A stretch of 39,448 bases of DNA from a bacterium (GCA_016124895.1 WGMU01000150.1:1-39448), one strand, 5' to 3'. Positions 18,169 to 27,157 are shown, numbered from the stretch's first letter. Notes: generated by a model not told the origin, from the sequence alone. Numbers and translations are program-made.

Positions 18169-18654
18169 TCAGAAACCCGATCCGGAAGACGGAGGGGAAT
18201 CCTGATGTGGACTCGCCGACAAACTCTGTGGGCTTGACGGAAGTGGTTGTGAAACAGTCGGTTGCGGATGTGTCGAAGCAGGTGGCAGGACTGAAGTAGA
18301 AGTCGGCGACTGAGCTGCTGCGGCGCGGGCGGCTGTCATGGCTGCTGCCTGCGCCTTCTCTTCCGCCTTCTGCTGCTCCAGCAGCTTCACCCGTTCCTCC
18401 ATCTCCTTACCGGGTTTGAACGTGACGACGTATTTTTCCGGGACCTCGACCCGATCACCGGTTCGCGGGTTGCGGGCCTTACGGGCCGCTCGCTTCTTCA
18501 CTTCGAACACGCCGAAGTTCCGCAGCTCAATCCGCTCTTCACGCACCAGCGTGTCGATGATCGCGTCAAAAGTCTTCTGCACGATCTCTTTGGTCTTGAG
18601 CTGGGTCATCCCAATCTGCTCAGAGATCGCCTTCACAATATCTTTTTTCGTCAC
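18169..18654 (-). CDS. HU/IHF-family DNA-binding protein with C-terminal tail
   Basis: A 161-residue nucleoid protein. Residues 1-92 are the HU/IHF fold ([15 protein letters not shown] at the start; [22 protein letters not shown] is the DNA-binding arm signature; [15 protein letters not shown] closes the core). Residues 93-161 form a tail with a Glu/Lys/Ala coiled stretch followed by Ser/Pro/Gln/Thr-rich sequence, unlike the Lys-rich tails of other phyla. The GTG at 18654 is preferred: GGAG lies eight bases upstream and the HU homology starts at once. A TTG-started reading from 18693 adds 13 residues. A good promoter lies 60-90 bp upstream. Confidence 0.92.
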   Translation of the reverse strand: MTKKDIVKAISEQIGMTQLKTKEIVQKTFDAIIDTLVREERIELRNFGVFEVKKRAARKARNPRTGDRVEVPEKYVVTFKPGKEMEERVKLLEQQKAEEKAQAAAMTAARAAAAQSPTSTSVLPPASTHPQPTVSQPLPSSPQSLSASPHQDSPPSSGSGF

Positions 18655-19010
18655 GACTGAGTCTCCGCCCAGCGGTGCCGAGGAGCTGCCCAATCCGAGA
18701 TGGATACGAGCCGGAACTGTAGGACCACTTTGAACTTAGTGTCAACCCGAGTGATCCCAGCGCTCGACACCAGTTCGGCAGCCTGCCGACAGAGCAGCTC
18801 CATCGACTGAATCGGCATTTCTGAACCGATACATCCAGCAGAATCAGTAGAATCGGAAAAGTCTGACAGGAAGAGGGGAGCAGGCAGCGGTCACTCGGGG
18901 CAATCGTCAGACAGGATTTGTGAATTTCAAACACCGACCTGCGTCGTGATCACGCTGCCCGTCGAGCCTTCCACGACTGTCTGCTGGCCAATCCCCGCCG
19001 CATTTGGCAC
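18655..19010. other. 356-bp intergenic region upstream of the HU gene
   Basis: This gap separates the rsgA stop from the HU start. Its lower part holds the HU promoter at 18716-18745 and a leader of about 55 nt. In the remaining 265 bp I see no credible gene, tRNA or strong hairpin; a minus-strand open frame there has no codon or motif support. Confidence 0.6.
18716..18745 (-). promoter_or_regulatory. sigma-70-like promoter for the HU gene
   Basis: On the minus strand a perfect -35 hexamer TTGACA (18745-18740) is followed by an 18-bp spacer and TACAGT (18721-18716; 4 of 6 matches to TATAAT). The start of transcription would fall near 18709, giving a leader of about 55 nt before the GTG at 18654. 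Confidence 0.5.
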
Positions 19011-20174
19011 TCACTTCAACGCTTCTTCCTCTTCCTGCCCCGAAATAATCCGCAAATAGCTCACGTAGCGCGTATGCGAAATCAGTCCAGACTCGACGGC
19101 ATCTTTCACGCGACAGCCGGCTTCGTGAGTGTGCGAGCAGTTGGGAAAGCGACAGAAGGCGACGAACGGGTGGAACTCAATAAAAAAGCCCTCGACCTCT
19201 TCTGCGATGACGTCCCAAAGACCAAGTTGCCGAATGCCGGGTGTGTCGACGAGCCAGCCACCGGAATCGAGCGGCAGCAGAACAGCACGTCGGGTCGTGT
19301 GTTTGCCCTTATGCGACCATGAACTGACGCTGCCCGTTTCGAGTGCCAGGTTCGGCTGTATCCTGTTGAGTAGAGATGACTTACCGACGCCGCTCTGCCC
19401 TGTGAAAACCGTTTGCCGGCCGACAAGCAGCCAGCGCAGCGTTTCAATCCCCTCACCGGATTCGGCACTGGTCATCACGCTCTGATAGCCCAGCGACGCA
19501 TACAGCCCAAGAATCGGCTGCAGTTCGGCTCGATCGATCAGGTCAGCTTTGTTGACGCAGACAATCGCAGCCGTATCCCCTTTCGCAGCGCTGATAATGA
19601 ACCGATCTACGAGACTCGGCTTGAGAGGCGGGTCGACCGCTGAGACCACAATGACGACCTGATCAATGTTTGAGACGATAATGTGCTCGTGACGCCGACT
19701 GCCGCGCGAGAGCGTGCTATGCCGAGGTTCGACGCGTTCGATCACACCGTACTGGTCGTCGAGTTGCTGAAACAGCACCCAGTCTCCCGCGACGACGGCG
19801 TTTCGCGTTTCACGAGCCAGTGTCCGGACGATTCTCCGCACGGTACATTCGAACGATCGCCCGTTTCCCGCCTGCACGATCGAGTTCAATCCCGCCGACG
19901 AGAGCACGCGACCGCGTTGCACAATTGACTCGTCGATCTCCCGCACCGACCGACCGGTCGTCCCGTCAATGTCGCCGACGATGATCGTTCGATTCCGAGT
20001 CAGTTCCCCTTTCCCGGACAGCCGTTCTTCGGTCGGCAGATCCTCGATCCGCGCCGCTTCGGCCTCGTCCGTCCGTGCAATGTCAACGTCCCGCGTCAAA
20101 TTACCCTGTCGCGAGCGTTTGCCGCGGTTCTTGCGAAACGCGACTCGCTGTTTGTTTTTCTGTTTTCGTGCCAC
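19011..20174 (-). CDS. rsgA: ribosome small subunit-dependent GTPase A
   Basis: A 387-residue circularly permuted GTPase that helps mature the 30S ribosomal subunit. Domain order: a basic N-terminal tail (ARKQKNKQRVAFRKNRGKR), an OB-fold region (about 85-155), then the permuted G domain with G4 NKAD at 208-211 ahead of G1 GQSGVGKSS at 259-267 and G3 DTPG further on, and a C-terminal zinc site (CRFPNCSHTHEAGC). The GTG at 20174 is preferred because it begins the ARKQKNK tail that I recall from planctomycete RsgA; a TTG at 20252 would add 26 residues. It diverges from the TPR-like gene at 20369. Confidence 0.93.
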   Translation of the reverse strand: MARKQKNKQRVAFRKNRGKRSRQGNLTRDVDIARTDEAEAARIEDLPTEERLSGKGELTRNRTIIVGDIDGTTGRSVREIDESIVQRGRVLSSAGLNSIVQAGNGRSFECTVRRIVRTLARETRNAVVAGDWVLFQQLDDQYGVIERVEPRHSTLSRGSRRHEHIIVSNIDQVVIVVSAVDPPLKPSLVDRFIISAAKGDTAAIVCVNKADLIDRAELQPILGLYASLGYQSVMTSAESGEGIETLRWLLVGRQTVFTGQSGVGKSSLLNRIQPNLALETGSVSSWSHKGKHTTRRAVLLPLDSGGWLVDTPGIRQLGLWDVIAEEVEGFFIEFHPFVAFCRFPNCSHTHEAGCRVKDAVESGLISHTRYVSYLRIISGQEEEEALK

Positions 20175-20368
20175 GCTGCCGTTTGTCTCTTTTCGGTCGT
20201 GTTGTTGCGATGCCCGCAACGTCAGTCGAAAAACGGAATCCGATTCGCTCAAGGATTGACTGTCGCGTCAACTCTCGGGCGCTATTTTGCATTCCCGCCC
20301 GAGCGGCAGCATACTCCGCGGCTTGAATCACCGCCCGCCGCACGACCTGATGCCTGACAGGAGCCGCC

Positions 20369-21511
20369 ATGTCGACGTTCGACCGGATTGCCGAGCTGAA
20401 GAACTCGGACGGTCCGCAGGCCGCGATCGATTTTCTGATCGGGACTCTGCGCGAAGAGAAGAACTATCACAAGCTCTTTGACGCCCTGCTGTTGAAGAAG
20501 AAGCAGGAACTCGACCTCCCGCTTGTGCGCCCGACCTCACTGGACGACGTGCCGGCCGATCAGCGGCCCGACTTCGAGAAATACTACATCGACTCGGCCC
20601 GCGAGATTGGTCGCCTGTTCCTCGACGATGGCAGGATCAACGAAGCGTGGCTTTACTTCCGCACGATCCAGGAGCCAGACGCCGTTGCGGAGGCCCTCGC
20701 AGACACGCCGCTGCCTGACGATTACGACAAGGCGCAGGAGCTGATCAATATCGCCTTGTACGAAGGTGCGAATCCGATCCGTGGCCTGCAGTACCTGCTG
20801 CAGTCCAACGGGACCTGCAACACAATCACGGCACTTGATCAGGCGATCGGTCATTTTTCGGAAGACGACCGCCGCCGTGCCGCGCAGATCATGGTCCGGC
20901 ATCTGTACGACGAATTGCTTGCGTCGGTCAAATCCGACGTCGATCGACGTATGACCCTGCCGCCGTCCGCGAAGGAGCCGACACTGCGTGAGCTGATTCT
21001 CGGACGCGACTGGCTGTTTCAGGATGGCAATTATCATATCGACGTTTCGCATCTGAACTCGGTGGTGCGCTTCGCCCGTTTCCTCAACGCCGATTGTTCG
21101 GAACTCGACCTGGCCATTCAGCTCGCCCAGTACGGCGCGCAGTTGGAACAGCAGTATCAGTACCCTGCCGAACCACCGTTCGACGACTATTACGTGGGGC
21201 ATCTGCAGTATTTCAATCTGTTGCAGGGACGGAACGTCGATGAAGCAATCCGCTTCTTCGAGCAGAAGATCGCCGCAGATCCCGACGAGGAAGATCAGCA
21301 GATGATCGCGTACGTCCTGGTCGATCTGCTCGTGCGGACCAACCGGCTCGATACGGCGATGGGAGTCGCCTCAAAGCATCTGCGATTCCTCGACGAGCCG
21401 AGTTTCTCGTTCCCTGACCTGTGCCGGAAATCGGGTAATCAGTCCATCTGGGCAGAAACGGCTCGTGAAAAAGGCGACCTGGTCAGCTACACCGCCGCGA
21501 TCGTCCAATAA
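20369..21511 (+). CDS. TPR-like helical protein of unknown function
   Basis: A 380-residue soluble, mostly helical protein. The clearest tetratricopeptide-like pair is near 290-345 (NVDEAIRFFEQKIA, then YVLVDLLVRTNRLDTAMGVASKHL). Earlier parts contain SAREIGRLFLDDGRINEAWLYF, also repeat-like. No catalytic motif, signal peptide or membrane span is seen. AGGAG lies about five to six bases upstream of the ATG. I believe similar proteins occur widely in planctomycetes, but I know no function. It is transcribed away from rsgA and converges on the HD-domain gene. Confidence 0.78.
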   Translation: MSTFDRIAELKNSDGPQAAIDFLIGTLREEKNYHKLFDALLLKKKQELDLPLVRPTSLDDVPADQRPDFEKYYIDSAREIGRLFLDDGRINEAWLYFRTIQEPDAVAEALADTPLPDDYDKAQELINIALYEGANPIRGLQYLLQSNGTCNTITALDQAIGHFSEDDRRRAAQIMVRHLYDELLASVKSDVDRRMTLPPSAKEPTLRELILGRDWLFQDGNYHIDVSHLNSVVRFARFLNADCSELDLAIQLAQYGAQLEQQYQYPAEPPFDDYYVGHLQYFNLLQGRNVDEAIRFFEQKIAADPDEEDQQMIAYVLVDLLVRTNRLDTAMGVASKHLRFLDEPSFSFPDLCRKSGNQSIWAETAREKGDLVSYTAAIVQ

Positions 21512-21552
21512 GCGACTTCTGCCGTCATCCGGCGCAGGTTCCCGGACGTCAG

Positions 21553-22956
21553 TCACATGTTCGTCTTCGAGTCCACCGTCGCACCGAGGACTGCATTGAG
21601 AGCGGCATGAACCGCGGCGTCGTGGCTGTGATCCTGCGAGTAGACGCGGAAGATCAGAAAGCTGACGGGCAGCGATCGGAACAGTTCGTCGTCACTGAGT
21701 TCGACGGGTTCATCATTCGCCGGATCGAGCAGGTAATTCTGGCCGCCGGCCGGTCGTCGGCCACTCGGCCGGTGGTAGTGGCGTGCGACGTCGATGCGCA
21801 GCGGGATGTCCTGCAGATCGGCCGGCAGCTTTGACCGCAGGCGTTTTTCGACGAGATCCGGTTCGGAGAAGATCGTCGTCTGCGCGTGTGCGGCTGAGTG
21901 AAAGTTGATCGTCCGTTCGCAACTCATCTTCCATGAAACGTCGCGGTGCAGAATGTCCTGCCATTGAGCCCCCAGCAGCGCGATCTCGGGATCAGACGAG
22001 TCGGCCCAGCGGCGGACATCAACCAGAAATGTTGACTCGTCGAAGCGGCGGTAGGCGGCCAGGTTTTCCAGCGGGTTGCCTTCAAACAGATGCCGCATTG
22101 TCTCGGCAAAGACGTCCTCAAGCGCGAGATCGAGCGCCCGTACCGTCCGATGAAAGTAGATCGTGCGAAAGAGATTGGCCCGTGTCTCGATAAAGTTGAC
22201 CAGCGTGGGTAGTCCCCGCGAGTGGATCGTCAGGCCAGCCGGTGTGAAAAAGCTGTAGTGCAGCAATCGTGAAATGTCGAACGCCTTGATGTTGTAACCC
22301 GACATATACGCGTCGCGCAGAACGAAGTCCATATTGTCCACCGTGTAGATCCCGCTGAAGAGCGCTCGCAGTTTCTGCAGCCAGTCAGGGTGCCCTTCCG
22401 TATCTGCGCCGGGACGCGGGCGACGGATCAACCAGCCGATCTGCAGGGGATCGAGTTCTTCCAGCGCGCCAAGTCTGCCACTCGGATTTCTCCGGATTCC
22501 TCGGAGCAGATCGCCGAGTTCGTGCTCGATGACGGCCGCTCCGATGTCCTCATGCGTGATGTTGAACTGATCGAGATACTGATCGTCGAAGAAATGACCG
22601 AACGGCCCGTGCCCGACATCGTGCAGCAGCGCCGCCATTCGCACGAGACTCTCAACGTACGGGCGGGAGGGCACGTTCGAGCAGACAGCCGCCAGCGACT
22701 CGTACCATTCATCGATGACACGCGACGCCAGGTGCATTGCTCCCAGCACGTGCTGAAACCGCATGTGCTCAGCCGACGGAAAAACCCACCACGCCGTCTG
22801 AAGCTGATGGATGTGCCGCAGCCGCTGTACCCACGGGCTGTCGATGATCTCCTGTTCGGAGACCTCGCCTTCGGGCAATGCGTTCCTCGCAATGAACGGG
22901 ATGTACCCATGCACGGGGTCGTGACTGAGGCTTTCCGTAACAAAATCCCGCGGCAT
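21553..22956 (-). CDS. HD-domain phosphohydrolase (dGTPase-like, COG1078 type)
   Basis: A 467-residue cytoplasmic HD-superfamily enzyme. The N-terminus reads DPVHGYIPF, then SPWVQRLRHIHQLQ, and the metal-binding residues are seen as RFQHVLG (His69), LLHDVGHGPFGH (His112-Asp113) and the later YTVDNMDFVLRDAY. This combination marks the dGTPase/SAMHD1-like group; members hydrolyse deoxynucleoside triphosphates or related nucleotides, but the substrate here is not shown. The ATG at 22956 has GGGAG six bases upstream; a longer frame to 23013 does not. The C-terminal 120 residues are less conserved. It diverges from the TrkH gene. Confidence 0.88.
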   Translation of the reverse strand: MPRDFVTESLSHDPVHGYIPFIARNALPEGEVSEQEIIDSPWVQRLRHIHQLQTAWWVFPSAEHMRFQHVLGAMHLASRVIDEWYESLAAVCSNVPSRPYVESLVRMAALLHDVGHGPFGHFFDDQYLDQFNITHEDIGAAVIEHELGDLLRGIRRNPSGRLGALEELDPLQIGWLIRRPRPGADTEGHPDWLQKLRALFSGIYTVDNMDFVLRDAYMSGYNIKAFDISRLLHYSFFTPAGLTIHSRGLPTLVNFIETRANLFRTIYFHRTVRALDLALEDVFAETMRHLFEGNPLENLAAYRRFDESTFLVDVRRWADSSDPEIALLGAQWQDILHRDVSWKMSCERTINFHSAAHAQTTIFSEPDLVEKRLRSKLPADLQDIPLRIDVARHYHRPSGRRPAGGQNYLLDPANDEPVELSDDELFRSLPVSFLIFRVYSQDHSHDAAVHAALNAVLGATVDSKTNM

Positions 22957-23119
22957 CAGGAACTCCCACTTTTGCCTGGTTCGCACCGTCAGCAGGACCG
23001 CAACTGGCGGCAACTCGCTGGAGTATAGCAGTGCGGCTGAATCTCAGAACGGCGGGTTGAACCGACTTCGCCGCAACATCGTTTGGCGGGAACGAATTCG
23101 GTCACCAGAATCCGCTGTC

Positions 23120-25006
23120 ATGGTACGACGCCGTCAGAAAACCACTCCTGCTCAGGACGCGAGCTGCTCCAATATGTCAACACTGAAAGCGCGATGGCGA
23201 TGGCTGAATCTGGTGGGGCGTCGCCGATTGGTGCATCTGCCCGAGACCCTCGCGCCGTGGCAGTTACCGCTGCTGCTGATCGGTCTGGGCACGACGCTGC
23301 TGCAGCACGGAATCCAGCACCGCGAAGTCGAGTGGGAATTCGGGGCCGTCACTTGCCTGGCCATGCTGATCCGGGCGGCGACAATCGGTCTGCAGGGCTG
23401 GCTGACCGCCCAGCCGAGAGAGTTTTTTCAGGAGAATCCGAGACCATGTATCATCGCTGGGGCGTGGAGTATCGGGGCTCTGATCCTGCTGATCTTCGGG
23501 CCGGTGCTGCCCGTGTGGTTTTCATCGAACCGCGGAGCCGCTCTGGTCGCCTGGTCGGAACTGTTTCTGCTGCTGGCCGGAGCGGCGCGACTGCTGAGCT
23601 TCGTCTCGCGAACGATGCGTAGCCGACACCCGGCGCTGGTCTTTGTGATCTCATTTTCCGGGATGATTCTCGTGGGGACCGCCCTGCTGACGCTGCCCGG
23701 CAGTCTTTCTGAGAAGGGCCAGCAGTTGGACGCGCTCGACCGCCTGCGCGTCGCCCTGTTCACTTCGACGAGCGCCTCGTGTGTCACAGGACTCGTTGTC
23801 GTACCGACCGGTGGTCCGGATGCAAACTGGAGCCGATTCGGACAGGCCGTGATCATGGCGCTGTTTCAGATCGGCGGCCTGGGCATGATGACACTCAGCA
23901 CGACGTTCGCACTGCTGGCAGGCCGGAGGCTGGCGTTTCAGGAAAGCGTCGCGGTCACTGAGGTCACGGAAGCCGTCACGATCCGCGAGGTGCGGCACCT
24001 GATGATCTCGATCGTCGGCTTTACGCTGGCCTGTGAAGTTACCGGCGCGGTGTTTCTCTCGTCACTGTGGAGCGATCTGCCGCTGGGCGAACGCGCGTTT
24101 TTCGGCGCGTTCCACTCAGTCAGCGCGTTCTGCAATGCTGGCTTTTCTCTGACCGGGAAAAGTTTCCTGGGCCTCGGAGGTCGCTGGCAGATCTGGGGAG
24201 TTGCCTCGACACTGATCATCGTCGGCGGTCTGGGTTTCGGCGTCATGATGACGTTTGTCAAAGCAGCAACCGCAGCCTTCCGCGAGTCGCGTTCAGAACG
24301 CGGCCTGTTTCGTCATCGCCGTCTGACCGAGCGACTCACGCTGACACAGCGACTCGTTGTGCGCACGACGCTGGTGCTGCTGTTCGGTGGCGCATTCGGC
24401 TACTGGCTGCTGGAGTCGGTCGGAGTGAATTCGACGGACCCGCTGATGACGCGTGTCTCTGAGGCATGGTTTCAGTCCGTAACATTTCGCACAGCGGGCT
24501 TTAACACTGTCGACCATGGAGCCCTGCAGCCGGCAACCAAACTGTTCGCAGTCGGGCTGATGTTTATCGGTGCGTCACCAGGTTCGACCGGTGGCGGCAT
24601 CAAGACGGTCGCGGTGGCGATCTCGGTGCTGTCCGTGCTGTCGATCCTGCGCGGCCGGCGGAACGTCGAATGTCACGGCAGACAGATTCCCGACGAACAG
24701 GTGCGGTACGCGTTCGTCATCGTGGCGATGGGACTTGCCTGCGCGATGCTCAGCACGCTGCTGCTGACGCTGTTTGAGCGAGGTCGATTCGACTTCCTCG
24801 ACATCCTGTATGAGACAACCAGTGCCTTTGCGACAGTCGGCGTCTCGACGGGACTGACGAGCAAGCTCAACGGCGCGTCGCAACTGGTCATCGTCGCAAC
24901 GATGTTTCTCGGACGCGTCGGGCCATTGACGCTGCTGGTGGCCCTCGCGCGGACCGGAGCCTCAGCGTGGTATCAGTACCCGGAAGAACGGGTGGCTCTA
25001 GGGTAA
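23120..25006 (+). CDS. TrkH/KtrB-family potassium transporter
   Basis: A 628-residue membrane protein that conducts K+ (or Na+) across the inner membrane. The four selectivity-filter repeats are visible: TSTSASCVTGL (about 215-225), SAFCNAGFSL, SVTFRTAGFNTVD and TSAFATVGVSTG, each with the filter glycine. A typical TrkH has about 480 residues; here about 150 extra N-terminal residues supply roughly three more hydrophobic spans (LPLLLIGLGTTLL, LAMLIRAATIGL, GALILLIFGPVLPVWF). Start is uncertain among TTG 23057, ATG 23120 and ATG 23174, none with a good Shine-Dalgarno. No TrkA/KtrA regulatory subunit is adjacent. Confidence 0.9.
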   Translation: MVRRRQKTTPAQDASCSNMSTLKARWRWLNLVGRRRLVHLPETLAPWQLPLLLIGLGTTLLQHGIQHREVEWEFGAVTCLAMLIRAATIGLQGWLTAQPREFFQENPRPCIIAGAWSIGALILLIFGPVLPVWFSSNRGAALVAWSELFLLLAGAARLLSFVSRTMRSRHPALVFVISFSGMILVGTALLTLPGSLSEKGQQLDALDRLRVALFTSTSASCVTGLVVVPTGGPDANWSRFGQAVIMALFQIGGLGMMTLSTTFALLAGRRLAFQESVAVTEVTEAVTIREVRHLMISIVGFTLACEVTGAVFLSSLWSDLPLGERAFFGAFHSVSAFCNAGFSLTGKSFLGLGGRWQIWGVASTLIIVGGLGFGVMMTFVKAATAAFRESRSERGLFRHRRLTERLTLTQRLVVRTTLVLLFGGAFGYWLLESVGVNSTDPLMTRVSEAWFQSVTFRTAGFNTVDHGALQPATKLFAVGLMFIGASPGSTGGGIKTVAVAISVLSVLSILRGRRNVECHGRQIPDEQVRYAFVIVAMGLACAMLSTLLLTLFERGRFDFLDILYETTSAFATVGVSTGLTSKLNGASQLVIVATMFLGRVGPLTLLVALARTGASAWYQYPEERVALG

Positions 25007-25097
25007 GATCGAGCGGTCGGGGCATGAACTGAAAGCGGAGCGGCGCAAGCCGCCCGGTCGGGCATTCTGGAAACACCGGACGACCTGCGCCGTGCCT

Positions 25098-26435
25098 CTA
25101 TCTTTCGTCGGATGCCTCCTGAAGGCGTTGCGTTTCAGCGGCCGTCTCGATCTGTGCCGCCACCATCGGGAAGAGCACCTCTTCAATCTGCTTCGCGACG
25201 AGCCGCGTTCCGGCGGGCGTGAGGTGGCAGTAGTCGATGTAAAGATCGTCGTTCGCTTCGTTGAGCGGCGTCAGTGCTGAAACGTCATGGAACGGGATCT
25301 CTTCGGCCTCGAACAGCGACGGCAGCAGGTCGTGGATACGGCGCATCGTTTCAGCCGCCTTCTCGGATAGACGCAGCAGTGTGATCTGCTGAATCTCCTG
25401 ATCGTGTCCGGTGAGGCTTTCCGCTGGTTCGAGCACGACTTCCGGCTGCAGGAAAACGCAGTGCTCGTAACCCTGCCGCTGGCCGAGTTGGTGAATCTGC
25501 CACAGGTCGCGAAGGAACGAGCGGTGGGCAATCTCGCGGATGTTCGCCTCGAAGTCCGCCAGCGACAACGGCACGCGATGAGGCGTGTGCGGCAGCGGCT
25601 GCTCGACTTTCGTCAGATACCAGACGCGCTTGTTCGCCTTCTCGATCAGATTGAAGAAGTTCGAGTACGGCGCCACTGCGCGAACACCCGTCAGCCACGG
25701 CAGGAAGAATGTCCGGCCGTTGTACTCGTCGACGAGGATTGACGTCGAGTAGCCGTACTCAGCCCAGCGATCAATCAGTTCGGTCCGGTAAAAGTCGTTG
25801 TGACCGTCGATGTTGATGACAATATCCGGGGAATAATCGAGCAGGTCGGCGTTGAGATACATCAGCTCGTGAAACGTCTGATAGGCCGAGACGCCCGCAT
25901 TGATGACTTCGACGCGGAAGTCTGAACCGCTCCGCTGCAACCGGCTGTTGAGCGACGCTTCGAGGACGCCGGTGATTGTTTCGTCGTTAGACAGCGACCT
26001 GTGAGCGGGATACGGAGCCGATGCGCCGATGCCGTACAGCGCCGATGTGCCGAGCGCGATGATGCGGACCGTCTTCGCCGGCTTGACGATTGTCACATCT
26101 GAATCGCGGCGGAAGCCGTCGGGCGAGTGCAGCCGGTGTTCCTCGTCACCCGGCAGTTCAAACTCCGGATTGAGCCGGTGATTGCGATGCGCGTCGAACA
26201 GACCGGATTCGGACGAGTAAACGTCCGGCTGCGTCGCGAAGAGTCGCAGCACGAGGAAGCTTGCCAGTTCGAGGAACGCGACCGCAATGAACAGCGCTGC
26301 CAGCGAGAACAGCAGCCGGCGGCGTTTGCGTTGCGGCCGCCCTCCAGTTTCAGACACCGAGGCCGCCGACGAATCTGCTGATTTGAGATCTGCTGATTCG
26401 AGATCTGAGGAATCAGGACGGAACTGACCACTCAT
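25098..26435 (-). CDS. membrane-anchored SGNH/GDSL-like hydrolase
   Basis: A 445-residue protein anchored by one N-terminal span (about 41-65, after a basic RPQRKRRR stretch). The extracytoplasmic part reads as an SGNH hydrolase fold: block I is IIALGTSALYGIG (the usual GDS is GTS, with Ser131 still in place), block II VEVINAGVSAYQ (about 176-186), block III INIDGHNDF (about 208-215) and block V DYCHLTPAG with the Asp-x-x-His pair. Likely activity is esterase or O-acetyl transfer/removal on a cell-surface glycan. Its ATG overlaps the stop of the methyltransferase gene as ATGA, so the pair is co-translated. Residues 10-23 encode an Asp/Ser/Ala repeat from a 15-bp tandem duplication. Confidence 0.8.
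   Translation of the reverse strand: MSGQFRPDSSDLESADLKSADSSAASVSETGGRPQRKRRRLLFSLAALFIAVAFLELASFLVLRLFATQPDVYSSESGLFDAHRNHRLNPEFELPGDEEHRLHSPDGFRRDSDVTIVKPAKTVRIIALGTSALYGIGASAPYPAHRSLSNDETITGVLEASLNSRLQRSGSDFRVEVINAGVSAYQTFHELMYLNADLLDYSPDIVINIDGHNDFYRTELIDRWAEYGYSTSILVDEYNGRTFFLPWLTGVRAVAPYSNFFNLIEKANKRVWYLTKVEQPLPHTPHRVPLSLADFEANIREIAHRSFLRDLWQIHQLGQRQGYEHCVFLQPEVVLEPAESLTGHDQEIQQITLLRLSEKAAETMRRIHDLLPSLFEAEEIPFHDVSALTPLNEANDDLYIDYCHLTPAGTRLVAKQIEEVLFPMVAAQIETAAETQRLQEASDER
26373..26402 (-). repeat. 15-bp tandem duplication inside the SGNH-like gene
   Basis: Two adjacent 15-bp units (26373-26387 and 26388-26402) match at 14 of 15 bases, with a partial third copy following. They encode the SADLKSADS-like stretch in the cytoplasmic N-terminal tail of the SGNH-like protein. 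Confidence 0.7.
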
Positions 26436-27025
26436 CGTCGCACCGCCAGACAGCTCCAGCCGAGCGGCCCCTGCACGCCGCCCGGATCCGCAAAGTGAAA
26501 CTCGCGGACGAATTCGATGTCGAACAGATCGGCGAGTTCGCTGCGGAGTTCGTCTTCCGTGAGAGATGGCGGACCGTGCTCGCGCTGTTCGTTTGCGTTG
26601 CCGGTCAACACGAGGTACTTCGTTCCGCTGGTCGTAACATTTCGCAGCGTGGCCTGCAGTTCGGCCGGCAGATCGCGACGCAGGCAGTGAAAGCAGCCGC
26701 GGTCGAATACAAACGGGAATGGCTCGGCCGGCGTTGGCAGCTTCGTCACGTCGGCACAGATCCAGTCGACTGCGACGCCCGCTTTGTCGGCCTTCTGCCG
26801 GGCGCGGTCGAGTGCCAGTTCCGAGCAGTCCACTGCCGTCACAGAAAACCCCTGCTGTGCGAGCCAGACGGCGTTCGTCCCGCTGCCGCAGCCGAGTTCG
26901 AGCACGCGGCACGGAACAATCCACTGTTCGCTGACGACACGCCGCAGTTCGGCCGATGGCAGCCCGCTGTCCCACGGCGTCGTGCCCTCGCGGTATCTCT
27001 CGTCCCAGCGTTCGGAAACTCCCAT
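26432..27025 (-). CDS. SAM-dependent methyltransferase (TehB/TPMT-like)
   Basis: A 197-residue class I methyltransferase. Motif I is VLELGCGSGTN (41-51), followed by the acidic end of strand 2 (AVDCSELALDRAR) and a motif II-like FVFDRGCFHCL (106-115). The N-terminus WDERYREGTTPWDSGLPS is the pattern of the TehB / thiopurine methyltransferase-like group. GAGGAG lies seven bases upstream of the ATG at 27025, so a longer frame to 27154 running through the palindromic repeat is rejected. The methyl acceptor is unknown. The stop overlaps the start of the SGNH-like gene by four bases. Confidence 0.87.
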   Translation of the reverse strand: MGVSERWDERYREGTTPWDSGLPSAELRRVVSEQWIVPCRVLELGCGSGTNAVWLAQQGFSVTAVDCSELALDRARQKADKAGVAVDWICADVTKLPTPAEPFPFVFDRGCFHCLRRDLPAELQATLRNVTTSGTKYLVLTGNANEQREHGPPSLTEDELRSELADLFDIEFVREFHFADPGGVQGPLGWSCLAVRR

Positions 27026-27078
27026 GAATTGACTCCTCAGTCCGTTCTGCTCTGATTCCCCGCGATCTTCATAACAGC

Positions 27079-27157
27079 CGGGTGGCTGGGGCTGGAGCGA
27101 GACACGAGCGAAGCCCCGGGGCTTCCTTCGCAGGCTCAGCCCAGCCCCGGCCACCCG
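27079..27157. repeat. palindromic repeat element, copy A
   Basis: A 79-bp GC-rich element in the gap between the methyltransferase and EamA genes. The 17-bp ends (CGGGTGGCTGGGGCTGG and CCAGCCCCGGCCACCCG) are inverted with one G-T type mismatch. The centre holds a perfect 16-bp palindrome, GAAGCCCCGGGGCTTC, at 27110-27125. A second copy lies at 39103-39223 in the same orientation. Its size and symmetry suit a REP-like or MITE-like dispersed element. Confidence 0.8.

Noticed and set aside
20256-20271. TTGAC-N6-GTCAA inverted repeat in the rsgA/TPR divergent gap, considered as an operator or promoter.
   Set aside because: No -10 element is correctly spaced on either strand, and short repeats like this occur by chance.
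25040-25053. GCGGC-GCAA-GCCGC hairpin between the TrkH and SGNH-like genes.
   Set aside because: The 5-bp stem is common in GC-rich DNA and has no T-tract; termination cannot be argued.
25098-26975. Minus-strand open frame extending the SGNH-like gene to 625 codons.
   Set aside because: The extra 180 codons are an out-of-frame reading of the methyltransferase gene, and the ATGA overlap gives a natural start at 26435.
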